From positions 186,001 to 250,000 of the forward strand of contig CALRNX020000002.1 in the NCBI GenBank assembly GCA_943369665.1: DNA of 64,000 nt, given 5' to 3'. The notes below the pieces were generated by a model, which was not told where the DNA came from, did not search any database, and saw nothing but the letters and a program-made list of their open reading frames with translations. The DNA comes from UKL13-3 sp943369665. Its GTDB lineage: Bacteria > Bacteroidota > Bacteroidia > UKL13-3. Position numbers and translations under genes: made by a program. Of this stretch, positions 1 through 9,235 are shown piece after piece (positions within the stretch are counted from its first letter, which is position 1; the number at the start of each line of letters is the position of its first letter).

Positions 1-1
1 T

Positions 2-853
2 TACGAAATAAAAGTAACACCATTACAAGTTGCCACATTATACAATGCCATTGCCAATAATGGAACAATGGTTAAACCACTTTTTGTCAAAGAAATTCAA
101 AAAACGGGCCGCACTATCCGTTCGTTTAAAACAGAGGTTATGATTGAGCAGGTATGCAAACCATCAACGCTTAAGAATTTACGAACCATGATGGAGGGCG
201 TGGTGCTGCACGGCACGGGATCTACACTTCGCAATCCAAACTATACGGTTGCCGGAAAAACAGGAACAGCCTTGGTTGCCGATGGCAGATTAGGTTACAG
301 GAACAAAATTTACCGCTCTTCATTTTGCGGATATTTCCCAGCATCCAATCCGCAATACACTTGCATGGTGATGGTAAATGGGCCATCAAAAGGTATCTAC
401 TACGGAGCAGCAGTTGCAGGACCAGTGTTTAAAGAAATTGCCGATAAGGTATACTCAAACAGCACTCACTTACATTCGGAATTGCGCTTTGCATTTAACA
501 GCGATAGCGCACTTGCCATACCAAAAGCACAAATAGGCTTTAAGGATGAAATTAAAATGGTGTACAACCAATTGGGAATTTCATCACATGATCAGCATGC
601 TGAAGGAGAAGAAGACGGCAGTGAATGGGTAACACCTTTGGTTTACAAAAAAGATGTTCGTTTCGAAGCAAAAAAAATGGACACTCAATATATGCCAAAT
701 GTAACAGGAATGAGTGCAAAAGATGCATTGTATCTGCTTGAAAACATCGGTCTAAGCGTAAAAGTAGAAGGTTATGGTAAGGTTAAAAACCAAAGCATTT
801 TACCCAACAATAAAATAGTTAAAGGAAGTACGGTCTATTTAAAATTAGGATAG
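2..853 (+). CDS. ftsI: FtsI/PBP3-type penicillin-binding protein, C-terminal part (5' end outside window)
   Basis: This is the C-terminal end of a class B penicillin-binding protein, the septal peptidoglycan transpeptidase acting in the periplasm. The frame is open from the window edge at base 2, so the N-terminal membrane anchor and the SxxK and SxN motifs are missing. A KTGTA box, the third active-site motif of the transpeptidase fold, is encoded near bases 256-270. The last ~55 residues form a PASTA domain (NVTGMSAKDALYLLENIGLS), as in many Bacteroidota FtsI proteins. The stop TAG overlaps the murE GTG by one base, which indicates co-transcription and coupling. Position in front of murE supports FtsI rather than another PBP. 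Confidence 0.93.
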   Translation, partial: YEIKVTPLQVATLYNAIANNGTMVKPLFVKEIQKTGRTIRSFKTEVMIEQVCKPSTLKNLRTMMEGVVLHGTGSTLRNPNYTVAGKTGTALVADGRLGYRNKIYRSSFCGYFPASNPQYTCMVMVNGPSKGIYYGAAVAGPVFKEIADKVYSNSTHLHSELRFAFNSDSALAIPKAQIGFKDEIKMVYNQLGISSHDQHAEGEEDGSEWVTPLVYKKDVRFEAKKMDTQYMPNVTGMSAKDALYLLENIGLSVKVEGYGKVKNQSILPNNKIVKGSTVYLKLG

Positions 854-2316
854 TGAAAACGGTAGCAGCTCTGATACAAAACATTAACGTTAAACAGGTG
901 GTTGGCAATGCGCAACTACAGGTTTCCAAACTCTCCTATGACTCTCGTGAAGCGAACGAAGGCTGTCTGTTTTTTGCAATTAAAGGAACCCAGGTTGATG
1001 GACATACTTTTATTCCGCAAGTAATTGAAAAAGGCACAAAAGCAATTGTATGCGAAGTCTTACCTGCTCAACAAAATGATTGGGTAACCTATATCCAGGT
1101 TGAAAATACAAACAAAGCAATGGCACATATTGCTGCCGAATTTTACAACCATCCTTCCCAAAAAATAAGACTGACAGCAATAACAGGAACCAACGGAAAA
1201 ACAACTGTTGCAACTTTATTATTCAAATTGTTTCGTTCGTTTGGCCACAATGTAGGTTTGTTGTCTACGGTTCAAAACCAGATCAACGATGATGTGATTC
1301 CTTCAACACATACAACGCCCGATAGTATTAGAATCAACGAGTTGTTACAAACCATGCTTGATAAAGGTTGTGAATATTGCTTTATGGAAGCAAGCTCCCA
1401 TGCAATTGACCAGGAAAGAATTGCCGGATTGCATTTTGCAGGAGTTGTGTTTAATAATATCACGCATGATCATTTAGACTACCACCTCACATTTGACAAC
1501 TACATCAAAGCGAAAAAGAAATTATTTGATGAAGTGAATGAAGATGCCTTTGCATTAACCAACAAAGATGATCGGAATGGAATGGTGATGGTGCAAAATA
1601 CCAAAGCAACACGTTACACGTACAGCTTAAATAGCATGGCCGATTTTAAAGCCAAAATTGTGGAAAGTGATTTTAACGGTATGCTGTTAAACCTTGATGG
1701 CGAAGAAGCTTGGTTTAGATTGGTAGGAAACTTTAACGCCTACAATTTAACCGCTGTTTATGGAGCCGCTTTTTTATTAGGCAAAGCAAAACACGATATC
1801 ATTACCAAACTAAGCAGCATTGATTCTGTTAAAGGAAGGTTCGAATATATCCGATCAACAAATGGAGTGATTGCAGTAATCGATTACGCTCATACTCCCG
1901 ATGCATTGCAAAATGTATTAACCACCATCAATCAACTGCGCACCTTAAATGAGCAGCTAATTACGGTTGTGGGTTGTGGTGGAAACAGGGATGCAGCCAA
2001 ACGACCGGTAATGGCAGACGTTGCCACTGAATTAAGCACCAGGGTAATTTTTACTTCCGACAACCCACGTAACGAAGATCCTGAAGAAATTTTAAATGAA
2101 ATGCAAAAAGGAGTAAAGCCTTTGCATTACAAAAAAACACTTCGTATCACCGATAGAAAAGAAGCGATTAAAACCGCAATTAGCATGGCAAATAAAAACG
2201 ATATCATTCTTATTGCTGGAAAAGGCCACGAAAATTACCAGGAAATCAAAGGTGTAAAACACCACTTCGATGATAAAGAAACGGTAATGGAAATGTTTAA
2301 CCTCATGAACTCATAA
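853..2316 (+). CDS. murE: UDP-N-acetylmuramoyl-tripeptide synthetase MurE (meso-DAP type)
   Basis: MurE is a cytoplasmic ATP-dependent ligase that adds the third residue to UDP-MurNAc-L-Ala-D-Glu. The 487-residue protein has the Mur ligase P-loop GTNGKTT at residues 112-118, TTPDS near 154-158 and DNPRNEDP at 403-410. The DNPR motif is the known signature for choosing meso-diaminopimelate rather than lysine, so the wall is predicted to be the usual Gram-negative A1gamma type. The start is GTG, overlapping the ftsI stop (TAGTG); no better in-frame ATG lies nearby and the N-terminus MKTVAALIQN fits the family. Full length for MurE. Confidence 0.96.
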   Translation: MKTVAALIQNINVKQVVGNAQLQVSKLSYDSREANEGCLFFAIKGTQVDGHTFIPQVIEKGTKAIVCEVLPAQQNDWVTYIQVENTNKAMAHIAAEFYNHPSQKIRLTAITGTNGKTTVATLLFKLFRSFGHNVGLLSTVQNQINDDVIPSTHTTPDSIRINELLQTMLDKGCEYCFMEASSHAIDQERIAGLHFAGVVFNNITHDHLDYHLTFDNYIKAKKKLFDEVNEDAFALTNKDDRNGMVMVQNTKATRYTYSLNSMADFKAKIVESDFNGMLLNLDGEEAWFRLVGNFNAYNLTAVYGAAFLLGKAKHDIITKLSSIDSVKGRFEYIRSTNGVIAVIDYAHTPDALQNVLTTINQLRTLNEQLITVVGCGGNRDAAKRPVMADVATELSTRVIFTSDNPRNEDPEEILNEMQKGVKPLHYKKTLRITDRKEAIKTAISMANKNDIILIAGKGHENYQEIKGVKHHFDDKETVMEMFNLMNS

Positions 2317-2328
2317 ATAGAAGCATAT

Positions 2329-3597
2329 ATGTTATATTATTTATTCGAATATTTAGACAAGACATTAGACATCCCGGGAGCGGGAGCGTTCCAATATATC
2401 TCAACCCGGGCTGCTCTTGCCATTATCTTATCCTTAACGATCTCGTTGGTTTTTGGTAAAACCTTGATCAACTGGTTACGTAATTTACAAGTTGCCGAAA
2501 CAGTACGCAATCTTGGATTGGAAGGCGAAAAACAAAAACAAGGGACTCCAACAATGGGAGGCCTGATCATTTTAGGGGCTATCTTAATTCCTACTTTATT
2601 ATTTGCCCGCATCACCAACGTATACATTTTGTTAATGGTATTGTCTACCGTTTGGCTCGGTGTTGTTGGATTCATCGATGATTATATCAAAGTATTCAAA
2701 AAGAACAAAGAAGGTTTATCTGGTAGGTTTAAAATTGTTGGACAGGTTGGATTGGGCGTGATTGTGGCTACAACTTTATTCTACAATGAGAATGTAAAAA
2801 CACGTGAGTTTTTTAAACCGGAAGAAGTAACAACCGAGTTTATCCAACAGCATGATCTTCAACCTCAGGTTATAGATGGACAAATGTATTTGGTGCATGA
2901 ATCGCACTCTACTTCCACCACCATTCCTTTCTTTAAAACCAGTGAATTTGACTACGCCAGCGTGATGAAGTTTATGGGTGAAAACTACCTTGATTACAAC
3001 TACTGGATCTATTTACTGGTTGTTATTTTTATCATCACTGCTGTTTCAAATGGAGCAAACATTACGGACGGAATTGACGGATTGGCAGCAGGAACTTCAG
3101 CCATTATCATGGTAACACTCGGTTTGCTGGCATATGTATCGGGTAATGTCATTTTCTCACAATACTTAGACATCATGTATATACCACACCTCGGTGAACT
3201 GGTAATTTTCGCTGGCGCTTTTTTGGGTGCGTGTGTCGGATTCTTATGGTACAACTCATACCCGGCCCAAGTATTTATGGGCGACACAGGGAGTTTAGCA
3301 TTGGGCGGAATTATCGCAACATTCTCATTGATGGTGCGCAAGGAACTATTGATCCCCATATTATGTGGAATCTTCTTGGTTGAAAACATGTCGGTGATTT
3401 TGCAAGTGTATTATTTCAAATACCAAAAACGGAAACACGGAATTGAATACGCCCGCGAACACCGTTTGTTTAAAATGTCACCACTTCATCACCACTATCA
3501 AAAGAGCGGATACCACGAGTCAAAAATTGTTACACGCTTTTGGATCATCGGAATCATGCTTGCAATTGTTACAATCCTGACATTGAAGGTAAGGTAG
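2329..3597 (+). CDS. mraY: Phospho-N-acetylmuramoyl-pentapeptide-transferase MraY
   Basis: MraY is the integral membrane enzyme that makes lipid I by moving phospho-MurNAc-pentapeptide onto undecaprenyl phosphate. The 422-residue protein shows GTPTMGG at 72-78, NGANITDGIDGLAAG with the conserved Asp residues, MGDTGSLALGG, and a His-rich loop HHHYQKSGYHE near the C-terminus. Many hydrophobic segments are visible. It is longer than the ~360-residue E. coli enzyme because of a polar insert around residues 155-205, which I understand to be usual in Bacteroidota. It starts 12 bases after murE within the dcw operon. Confidence 0.96.
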   Translation: MLYYLFEYLDKTLDIPGAGAFQYISTRAALAIILSLTISLVFGKTLINWLRNLQVAETVRNLGLEGEKQKQGTPTMGGLIILGAILIPTLLFARITNVYILLMVLSTVWLGVVGFIDDYIKVFKKNKEGLSGRFKIVGQVGLGVIVATTLFYNENVKTREFFKPEEVTTEFIQQHDLQPQVIDGQMYLVHESHSTSTTIPFFKTSEFDYASVMKFMGENYLDYNYWIYLLVVIFIITAVSNGANITDGIDGLAAGTSAIIMVTLGLLAYVSGNVIFSQYLDIMYIPHLGELVIFAGAFLGACVGFLWYNSYPAQVFMGDTGSLALGGIIATFSLMVRKELLIPILCGIFLVENMSVILQVYYFKYQKRKHGIEYAREHRLFKMSPLHHHYQKSGYHESKIVTRFWIIGIMLAIVTILTLKVR

Positions 3598-3655
3598 TTC
3601 AGTAGAAAAAAAAGAAAATAAGCAGTAGGCAAAAGAAGAAACCAAAGAAAAATAA

Positions 3656-5002
3656 ATGAGCAAACGAATTGTCATATTAGGTAGTGGAGAAAGCGGCACA
3701 GGAGCAGCAATCTTAGCCAAGCAAAAAGGCTTCGATGTGTTCGTGAGTGATGCAGGAATCATTCCCCCAGCATATGCAAAAGAGCTGGATGCAATTGGTG
3801 TGCCTTATGAAGAAGGAGTTCATACAGAAGCATTAATCTTAAATGCGCATGAAGTTATTAAAAGTCCGGGCATTCCGGATACCGCTCCACTTATCCAAAA
3901 ACTCATTACCCAAAAAACGCCCATCATTTCGGAGATAGAATTTGCATCCCGTTATACCCAAGCAAAAATTATTGCCATCACTGGTACAAACGGAAAAACT
4001 ACGACTACATCACTCGTATATCATTTGCTTAAAAAGGCGGAGCTGAACGTAGCAATGGGTGGTAATATCGGAGTGAGCTTTGCGCGCCTGGTTGCAGAAA
4101 AAAACTACGACTACTTTGTATTGGAGTTGAGCAGTTTTCAGCTTGATAATATGTACACTTTCAAAGCTGATGTGGCTGTTCTGTGCAATATTACACCCGA
4201 CCATTTAGATCGCTACGATTACGATCTTCAAAAATACATTGATTCAAAGTTTCGTATTACCCAAAATCAAACGGCCGATGATGTTTTCATTTATTGTGCA
4301 GATGATGAACTGACAATAAAAAATTTATCAAAATTTACCATTGCCGCTAAGCAATTACCTTTTGCTTTTGGCCACGAACTAGCAACTGGCGCTTATATCA
4401 AGGATGGCCAGCTTTACTCAACAAACTCAACAGATAAAACAAATCTCTTCACCATGTATACAAATGATTTAAGTTTAAAAGGGCGTCATAACGCCTACAA
4501 CTCAATGGCTGCCGGAATTATTGGCCAAGTGTTTAACATTCGCAAGGAAACCATTCGCGAAAGTTTAATGGATTTCCAGAATGTGGAACACCGACTCGAA
4601 AAAGTTGGCACCATTGGAGGGGTTGAGTTTATCAACGATTCGAAAGCTACTAACGTAAACTCAACCTGGTATGCGTTGGAAAGTATGGAAAAAGAAACCA
4701 TATGGATTGCAGGTGGTGTTGATAAAGGAAACGACTATTCACTATTGAAAGAAATGGTGAAAGAAAAAGTTCGAATCATTGTGTGCATGGGTTTGGATAA
4801 TCGTAAGATACATGAGGCATTCGCTGCCGATGTAGATATGATTGTAAACACAAGCTCTGCAAAAGAAGCAGTTCACGTAGCCCACAAACTTGCCAAACCG
4901 GGTGAAGCCGTTTTGCTTTCTCCGGCATGTGCATCATTCGATTTGTTTAAAAACTACGAAGACAGAGGCAGGCAATTTAAGAATGCAGTAAGAGAGCTAT
5001 AG
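3656..5002 (+). CDS. murD: UDP-N-acetylmuramoylalanine--D-glutamate ligase MurD
   Basis: MurD is a cytoplasmic ligase adding D-glutamate to UDP-MurNAc-L-Ala. The 448-residue protein has an N-terminal Rossmann-like motif GSGESGTGAA at 9-18, the P-loop GTNGKTTTTS at 110-119, NITPDHLDRY and NDSKATN in the C-terminal half, all typical of MurD. It follows mraY after a 58-base A-rich gap that contains no recognisable terminator, so it probably remains in the same transcript. Confidence 0.96.
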   Translation: MSKRIVILGSGESGTGAAILAKQKGFDVFVSDAGIIPPAYAKELDAIGVPYEEGVHTEALILNAHEVIKSPGIPDTAPLIQKLITQKTPIISEIEFASRYTQAKIIAITGTNGKTTTTSLVYHLLKKAELNVAMGGNIGVSFARLVAEKNYDYFVLELSSFQLDNMYTFKADVAVLCNITPDHLDRYDYDLQKYIDSKFRITQNQTADDVFIYCADDELTIKNLSKFTIAAKQLPFAFGHELATGAYIKDGQLYSTNSTDKTNLFTMYTNDLSLKGRHNAYNSMAAGIIGQVFNIRKETIRESLMDFQNVEHRLEKVGTIGGVEFINDSKATNVNSTWYALESMEKETIWIAGGVDKGNDYSLLKEMVKEKVRIIVCMGLDNRKIHEAFAADVDMIVNTSSAKEAVHVAHKLAKPGEAVLLSPACASFDLFKNYEDRGRQFKNAVREL

Positions 5003-5008
5003 TTTATC

Positions 5009-5058
5009 GTTCATGGATTATAGCAAAAGTCATGAACAATGATTCATTAACCATGAAC
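5009..5058. repeat. Intergenic inverted repeat GTTCATGG ... CCATGAAC between murD and ftsW
   Basis: GTTCATGG at 5009-5016 is the exact reverse complement of CCATGAAC at 5051-5058. The interior contains further related words (TCATGAAC, ATGATTCATTAACCATGA). A closely related element lies before ftsZ at 11364-11429. No coding potential is seen. Confidence 0.6.
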
Positions 5059-5073
5059 TTCTTCTAAAAAGAA

Positions 5074-6318
5074 ATGAGTAACAATACAGAGATACAAGCA
5101 GCACAAACTTTGTGGAACAGGATCAAACCACGAGGTGACCAATTTATGTGGGGAATCATTTTTATTCTCTCCATATGGGGGTTGCTTGCCATTTACAGTT
5201 CCACAGGTGCCCTTGCATACAAAAAAAATGGGGGTGCTGTTGAAGTATACCTGCTGCAACAAGCCGTGCTGCTCTGTGCCGGATTTTTTGTGATGTTCTT
5301 TGTGCACTCAATACATTACAAATATTTCGTAGGCTTATCAAAGCTCCTGTTATGGATAACCTATCCCCTTCTTATTTATACATTGATATTTGGTTTAGAG
5401 ATTAATGGAGCAAGGCGTTGGGTGAACTTTTTCGGGCTAACATTTCAAGCATCGGATGTAGCGAAACTTGCATTAATTATGTTTGTAACACGCGAACTGG
5501 CAAGAAAACAAGAAGAGATTAAAGATTTGAAAAAATCATTCTTGCCCATTTTGATCCATGTTACACTCATCTGTGTGCTTATTGCTCCCGAAAATTTATC
5601 TACTGCCCTCGTATTGTTTTCTACCTGCATGCTCATCATGTTTATTGGTCGTGTAAGTTTAAAACACCTGTTTGGTGTAGCAGGTATCGGTGTACTTTTC
5701 GGATTACTCCTTTTTGGAATTTTATTTGCCGTTCCGGAAAGCGCATTAAAAGGGACAGGACGTTTGCTCACCTGGAAAAACCGCGTAGAGAGTTTTGGCA
5801 AAAAAGAAACTGATGTTGATAAAACATATCAGAACGACCATGCAAAAATTGCCATTGCAAGTGGAGGCATTATGGGAAAATTCCCCGGTAACAGTACCGA
5901 ACGAAACTTTTTGCCCGAGGCATATTCCGATTTTATCTACGCCATTATTGCCGAAGAATATGGGATGATCGGTGCAATCATCATGTTGATGTTGTACATG
6001 TTCTTTTTATATCGGGCCATGCGCATGGTATTAAAAAGTCCAAAAGCATTTGGCGCATTAATAGCCGTAGGGCTGAGCTTTTCTCTCGTATTGCAGGCTT
6101 TGATCAATATGGCTGTTGCAGTAAACCTTTTCCCGGTAACTGGTTTAACACTTCCATTGGTGAGCAAAGGAGGAACATCCATTTTACTGACATCGGTGGC
6201 CTTCGGGGTGATCATGAGTGTGAGCCGCTATATTGAGGAAGATGAACCAAACGCTGAAGAATTGCCAAAAGAGAATGAATCGTTAACAGATAATGTTGCA
6301 TTAACCAATGACCGATAA
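5074..6318 (+). CDS. ftsW: Septal peptidoglycan glycosyltransferase FtsW (SEDS family)
   Basis: FtsW polymerises glycan strands at the septum together with the FtsI transpeptidase encoded upstream. The 414-residue protein is highly hydrophobic with about ten membrane segments and ends in an acidic cytoplasmic tail. SEDS signatures are present: the INGARRWVN loop near residues 110-118, NFLPEAYSDFIYAIIAEEYG around 275-294, and PLVSKGGTSIL near the C-terminus. It lies between murD and murG, the standard dcw position, and its 3' end overlaps murG by 11 bases. Confidence 0.95.
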   Translation: MSNNTEIQAAQTLWNRIKPRGDQFMWGIIFILSIWGLLAIYSSTGALAYKKNGGAVEVYLLQQAVLLCAGFFVMFFVHSIHYKYFVGLSKLLLWITYPLLIYTLIFGLEINGARRWVNFFGLTFQASDVAKLALIMFVTRELARKQEEIKDLKKSFLPILIHVTLICVLIAPENLSTALVLFSTCMLIMFIGRVSLKHLFGVAGIGVLFGLLLFGILFAVPESALKGTGRLLTWKNRVESFGKKETDVDKTYQNDHAKIAIASGGIMGKFPGNSTERNFLPEAYSDFIYAIIAEEYGMIGAIIMLMLYMFFLYRAMRMVLKSPKAFGALIAVGLSFSLVLQALINMAVAVNLFPVTGLTLPLVSKGGTSILLTSVAFGVIMSVSRYIEEDEPNAEELPKENESLTDNVALTNDR

Positions 6319-7393
6319 AAAACTAAAAATAATCATAAGCGGTGGCGGAACGGGCGGACATATTTACCCGGCAGTGGCCGTTGCCCAGGAATTGCAAAAA
6401 CGATTCCCTGATGTCGACATTTTGTTTGTAGGTGCAAGCGATCGAATGGAAATGGAAAAAGTTCCAAAAGCCGGCTACAACATTATCGGGTTATGGATCA
6501 GCGGTTTTCAACGCAGTTTAAGTTTAAAAAACCTACTCTTCCCGGTTAAAGTGATCAATGCGGTTTGGAAATCACTGGGTATTATCAAAGCGTTCAAACC
6601 TGACGTGGCAATCGGATTTGGTGGATATGCCAGTGGTGCAATGATGTGGGCAGCCACCATGAAGAAGTTGCCTTCAGTAATCCATGAACAAAATTCTTAC
6701 GCAGGTATTACCAATAAAATTCTAAAGAACAGGGTTGACACAATTTGTGTTGCGTACGACAAAATGAACAGGTTTTTCCCTGAACAAAAAATTGTAAAAG
6801 TGGGCAATCCTATTCGGAAAGACCTGATGAATGTAAATGGCAAACGTAATGATGCATACACTTTCTTCAAGTTAAGCCCCCAAAAGAAAACAGTGTTAAT
6901 TATCGGGGGAAGTTTAGGAGCACGCACCATTAACGAAAGTATTTTTGCAGGAACAGAAAAACTAGAGCAAGCAGGATTGCAGGTTATCTGGCAAACGGGG
7001 AAACTTTTTACCAAAGCCCAAGAAACTGCAACCATCAAACCGTATACCTTTATTTACGAAATGGATCTGGCTTATGCGGCTGCCGATATCGTTATTTCAA
7101 GAGCCGGAGCCTTATCAATAGCAGAGCTGGCACAAGTGCAAAAGCCCGTTATATTGGTTCCATCACCCAATGTTGCCGAAGACCATCAAACAAAAAATGC
7201 AATGGCACTGGTGAACAGTGAGGCTGCAATTTTGGTGAAAGATACTGATGCAAGAGCAGTACTTGTGGATGAAGTCATAAAACTTGCGGCCAATGAAATG
7301 AAACAGGCACAACTCAAAAACAATATTGCATCATTTGCAATGCCAAATGCAGCTAAAAGAATTGTGGATGAAGTATTAAGAGTAATGGAGTAA
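6308..7393 (+). CDS. murG: UDP-GlcNAc--undecaprenyl-pyrophosphoryl-MurNAc-pentapeptide transferase MurG
   Basis: MurG is a GT28 glycosyltransferase on the inner face of the cytoplasmic membrane that converts lipid I to lipid II. The 361-residue protein has the diagnostic GGGTGGHIYPA at 12-22, HEQNSYAGITNKIL in the N-terminal domain, and GGSLGARTIN plus SRAGALSIAELAQ in the C-terminal UDP-GlcNAc-binding domain. The start codon lies inside the end of ftsW (11-base overlap), pointing to translational coupling. Normal length. Confidence 0.96.
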   Translation: MTDKKLKIIISGGGTGGHIYPAVAVAQELQKRFPDVDILFVGASDRMEMEKVPKAGYNIIGLWISGFQRSLSLKNLLFPVKVINAVWKSLGIIKAFKPDVAIGFGGYASGAMMWAATMKKLPSVIHEQNSYAGITNKILKNRVDTICVAYDKMNRFFPEQKIVKVGNPIRKDLMNVNGKRNDAYTFFKLSPQKKTVLIIGGSLGARTINESIFAGTEKLEQAGLQVIWQTGKLFTKAQETATIKPYTFIYEMDLAYAAADIVISRAGALSIAELAQVQKPVILVPSPNVAEDHQTKNAMALVNSEAAILVKDTDARAVLVDEVIKLAANEMKQAQLKNNIASFAMPNAAKRIVDEVLRVME

Positions 7394-7444
7394 AGAAATG
7401 AGAACAAATTTTGAATGAGTAAATAGAAGATTGAAATGTAAAGA

Positions 7445-7765
7445 ATGAGAGAAAAGTTAAAGAACATATTAGACTTTTTAATAAATATACTAGCCTATTA
7501 TGTAATGGGAGCTTTAGTTATTACCATGCTGTTGGGCTTCTTCTTTCACCTTTCAAGCACCATTTTAACAGTTGCAGTCAAGATAAGTCTATTCACTTAC
7601 TTAGAGAGTTTGTTTATTACACTTCTAATACTAAAAGTATATGATTTGAGAGATAACATACGTGAGAAAAACTATTTCGAACTATTACCATTAAGATGGA
7701 CGAACGCAGCCTATTTCTTTTTATATTTAGTAATGATGGTATGTTCTCTGGTAATCTTTATTTAG
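7445..7765 (+). CDS. Small membrane protein of unknown function inside the dcw cluster
   Basis: I do not recognise this 106-residue protein. It has about three hydrophobic segments (roughly residues 10-35, 38-60 and 85-106) separated by a charged loop KVYDLRDNIREKNYFE. It lies between murG and murC, 51 bases after murG and only 7 bases before murC, in the operon direction, so it is probably co-transcribed with cell-wall genes. It is not one of the standard dcw genes. Its composition looks more AT-rich than its neighbours. A function in envelope assembly would be guilt by association only; it could also be a recent insertion. Confidence 0.6.
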   Translation: MREKLKNILDFLINILAYYVMGALVITMLLGFFFHLSSTILTVAVKISLFTYLESLFITLLILKVYDLRDNIREKNYFELLPLRWTNAAYFFLYLVMMVCSLVIFI

Positions 7766-7772
7766 ATAAAAA

Positions 7773-9188
7773 ATGAATTTTAACGATATAAAACAAGCAT
7801 ATTTCTTAGGTATTGGCGGTATTGGAATGAGTGCCATTGCCCGTTATTTCAATTCAATTGGAATTAAGGTGATGGGGTATGATAAAACGGAAACCCCACT
7901 TACGAAAGAACTTGTTGCCGAAGGAATTGATATCCATTACGAAGATCTGGCATTGCAAATTACGGATTACAAATTACGAAAAGAGTCATGCCTTGTTGTG
8001 CTCACTCCTGCTATTCCAAAAGATCATGGAGAATGGGCCTGGTTAAAAGAAAATGGTTTTACCATTATGAAACGTTCGCAGGTTTTGGGCGTGATCACCG
8101 ATGCGTATCAAACAATCGGGGTTGCGGGTACACATGGAAAAACAACTACGTCAACGCTTATTGCACATATTTTAAAACAAAGTAAAGTTGATTGCGCTGC
8201 TTTCTTAGGTGGAATATCCACAAACTACCATACAAACTTATTGTTACATGGGGAGGATCGTGAGTCAGCAGTCAGCAGTCAGCAGTTATCAGATAACAAT
8301 GCAACATCAAACTTATTTATGGTTGTTGAGGCAGATGAGTTCGATCGTTCGTTTTTAACCTTGCATCCATCAATTGCGATCATCACGTCAACAGATGCCG
8401 ATCATTTAGATATTTACGGAGAGCATCATGAATTGAAAAAATCGTTCCTGGATTATGCTTCACAAGTAAAAGAAAACGGTTCGTTGATTGTCAAAAAAGG
8501 ACTTGATATCATCCCGGAAATAAAACGACCATTCATCACTTATTCCGTATCCGAAGAAGCAGATGTGTTTGCCAACAATATTGTCATCAATGGTGACGAA
8601 TACTGTTTCGACTTGCATTATAAAGGGAATATTATTCCAAAATTGGTTCTGGGAATTCCGGGGTTACACAACGTAGAAAATGCCGTTGCGGCATCAGCAG
8701 CATGTTTATTGGCAGGTGTTTCGGAAGACGAACTTCGAACTGCCCTGCATAATTTCAGTGGGGTAAAAAGGCGGTTCGAGTATATCACTAAACGACCTAA
8801 TTTCGTTTACATTGACGATTACGCCCATCATCCTGAAGAATTGCGGGCCATTATCTCTTCGGTAAAAAACATGTATCCCAACAAAAAAATTGTAGCTGCC
8901 TTTCAACCTCATCTATACAGCCGTACCCGGGATTTTGTGGACGGATTTGCTGAAAGTTTATCGCTACTCGAAAATGTCGTTTTATTAGATATTTACCCAG
9001 CCAGAGAATTGCCAATGGAAGGCGTTACCTCCAAATTAATTTTTGATAAAATGGCTTCTCAGAACAAGGTGCTTTGTACAAAACAAGAAGCAATTGAAAA
9101 CATCAAACAACTGCATCCCGAAGTTTTACTCACCCTGGGGGCAGGAGATATAGATCAGCTGGTTGAGATCCTTAAGAAAGAAATGTAA
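7773..9188 (+). CDS. murC: UDP-N-acetylmuramate--L-alanine ligase MurC
   Basis: MurC is a cytoplasmic ligase that adds L-alanine to UDP-MurNAc, the first step of stem peptide assembly. The 471-residue protein has the Rossmann motif GIGGIGMSAIA at 13-23, the P-loop GTHGKTTTSTL at 119-129, VVEADEFDRSF around 184-194 and DDYAHHPEE in the C-terminal domain, all specific for MurC. Residues 164-174 (ESAVSSQQLSD) are encoded by a 7-bp tandem repeat and look like an extra insertion just before the conserved EADE motif. The rest is normal and the frame is intact. Confidence 0.95.
   Translation: MNFNDIKQAYFLGIGGIGMSAIARYFNSIGIKVMGYDKTETPLTKELVAEGIDIHYEDLALQITDYKLRKESCLVVLTPAIPKDHGEWAWLKENGFTIMKRSQVLGVITDAYQTIGVAGTHGKTTTSTLIAHILKQSKVDCAAFLGGISTNYHTNLLLHGEDRESAVSSQQLSDNNATSNLFMVVEADEFDRSFLTLHPSIAIITSTDADHLDIYGEHHELKKSFLDYASQVKENGSLIVKKGLDIIPEIKRPFITYSVSEEADVFANNIVINGDEYCFDLHYKGNIIPKLVLGIPGLHNVENAVAASAACLLAGVSEDELRTALHNFSGVKRRFEYITKRPNFVYIDDYAHHPEELRAIISSVKNMYPNKKIVAAFQPHLYSRTRDFVDGFAESLSLLENVVLLDIYPARELPMEGVTSKLIFDKMASQNKVLCTKQEAIENIKQLHPEVLLTLGAGDIDQLVEILKKEM
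8264..8291. repeat. 7-bp tandem repeat (GTCAGCA x3 plus one degenerate unit) inside murC
   Basis: GTCAGCA occurs at 8264-8270, 8271-8277 and 8278-8284, followed by the degenerate unit GTTATCA at 8285-8291. It codes for residues 164-174 of MurC. Gain or loss of one unit would shift the reading frame, while three units keep it. Confidence 0.85.
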
Positions 9189-9235
9189 ACCAGTAAGTAA
9201 TAAACAGAAAACACAATTACCATAATCAACACCAA

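Noticed and set aside
8264..8291. Possible CRISPR or microsatellite array
   Set aside because: Units are only 7 bp with no spacers and lie within the coding frame of murC.
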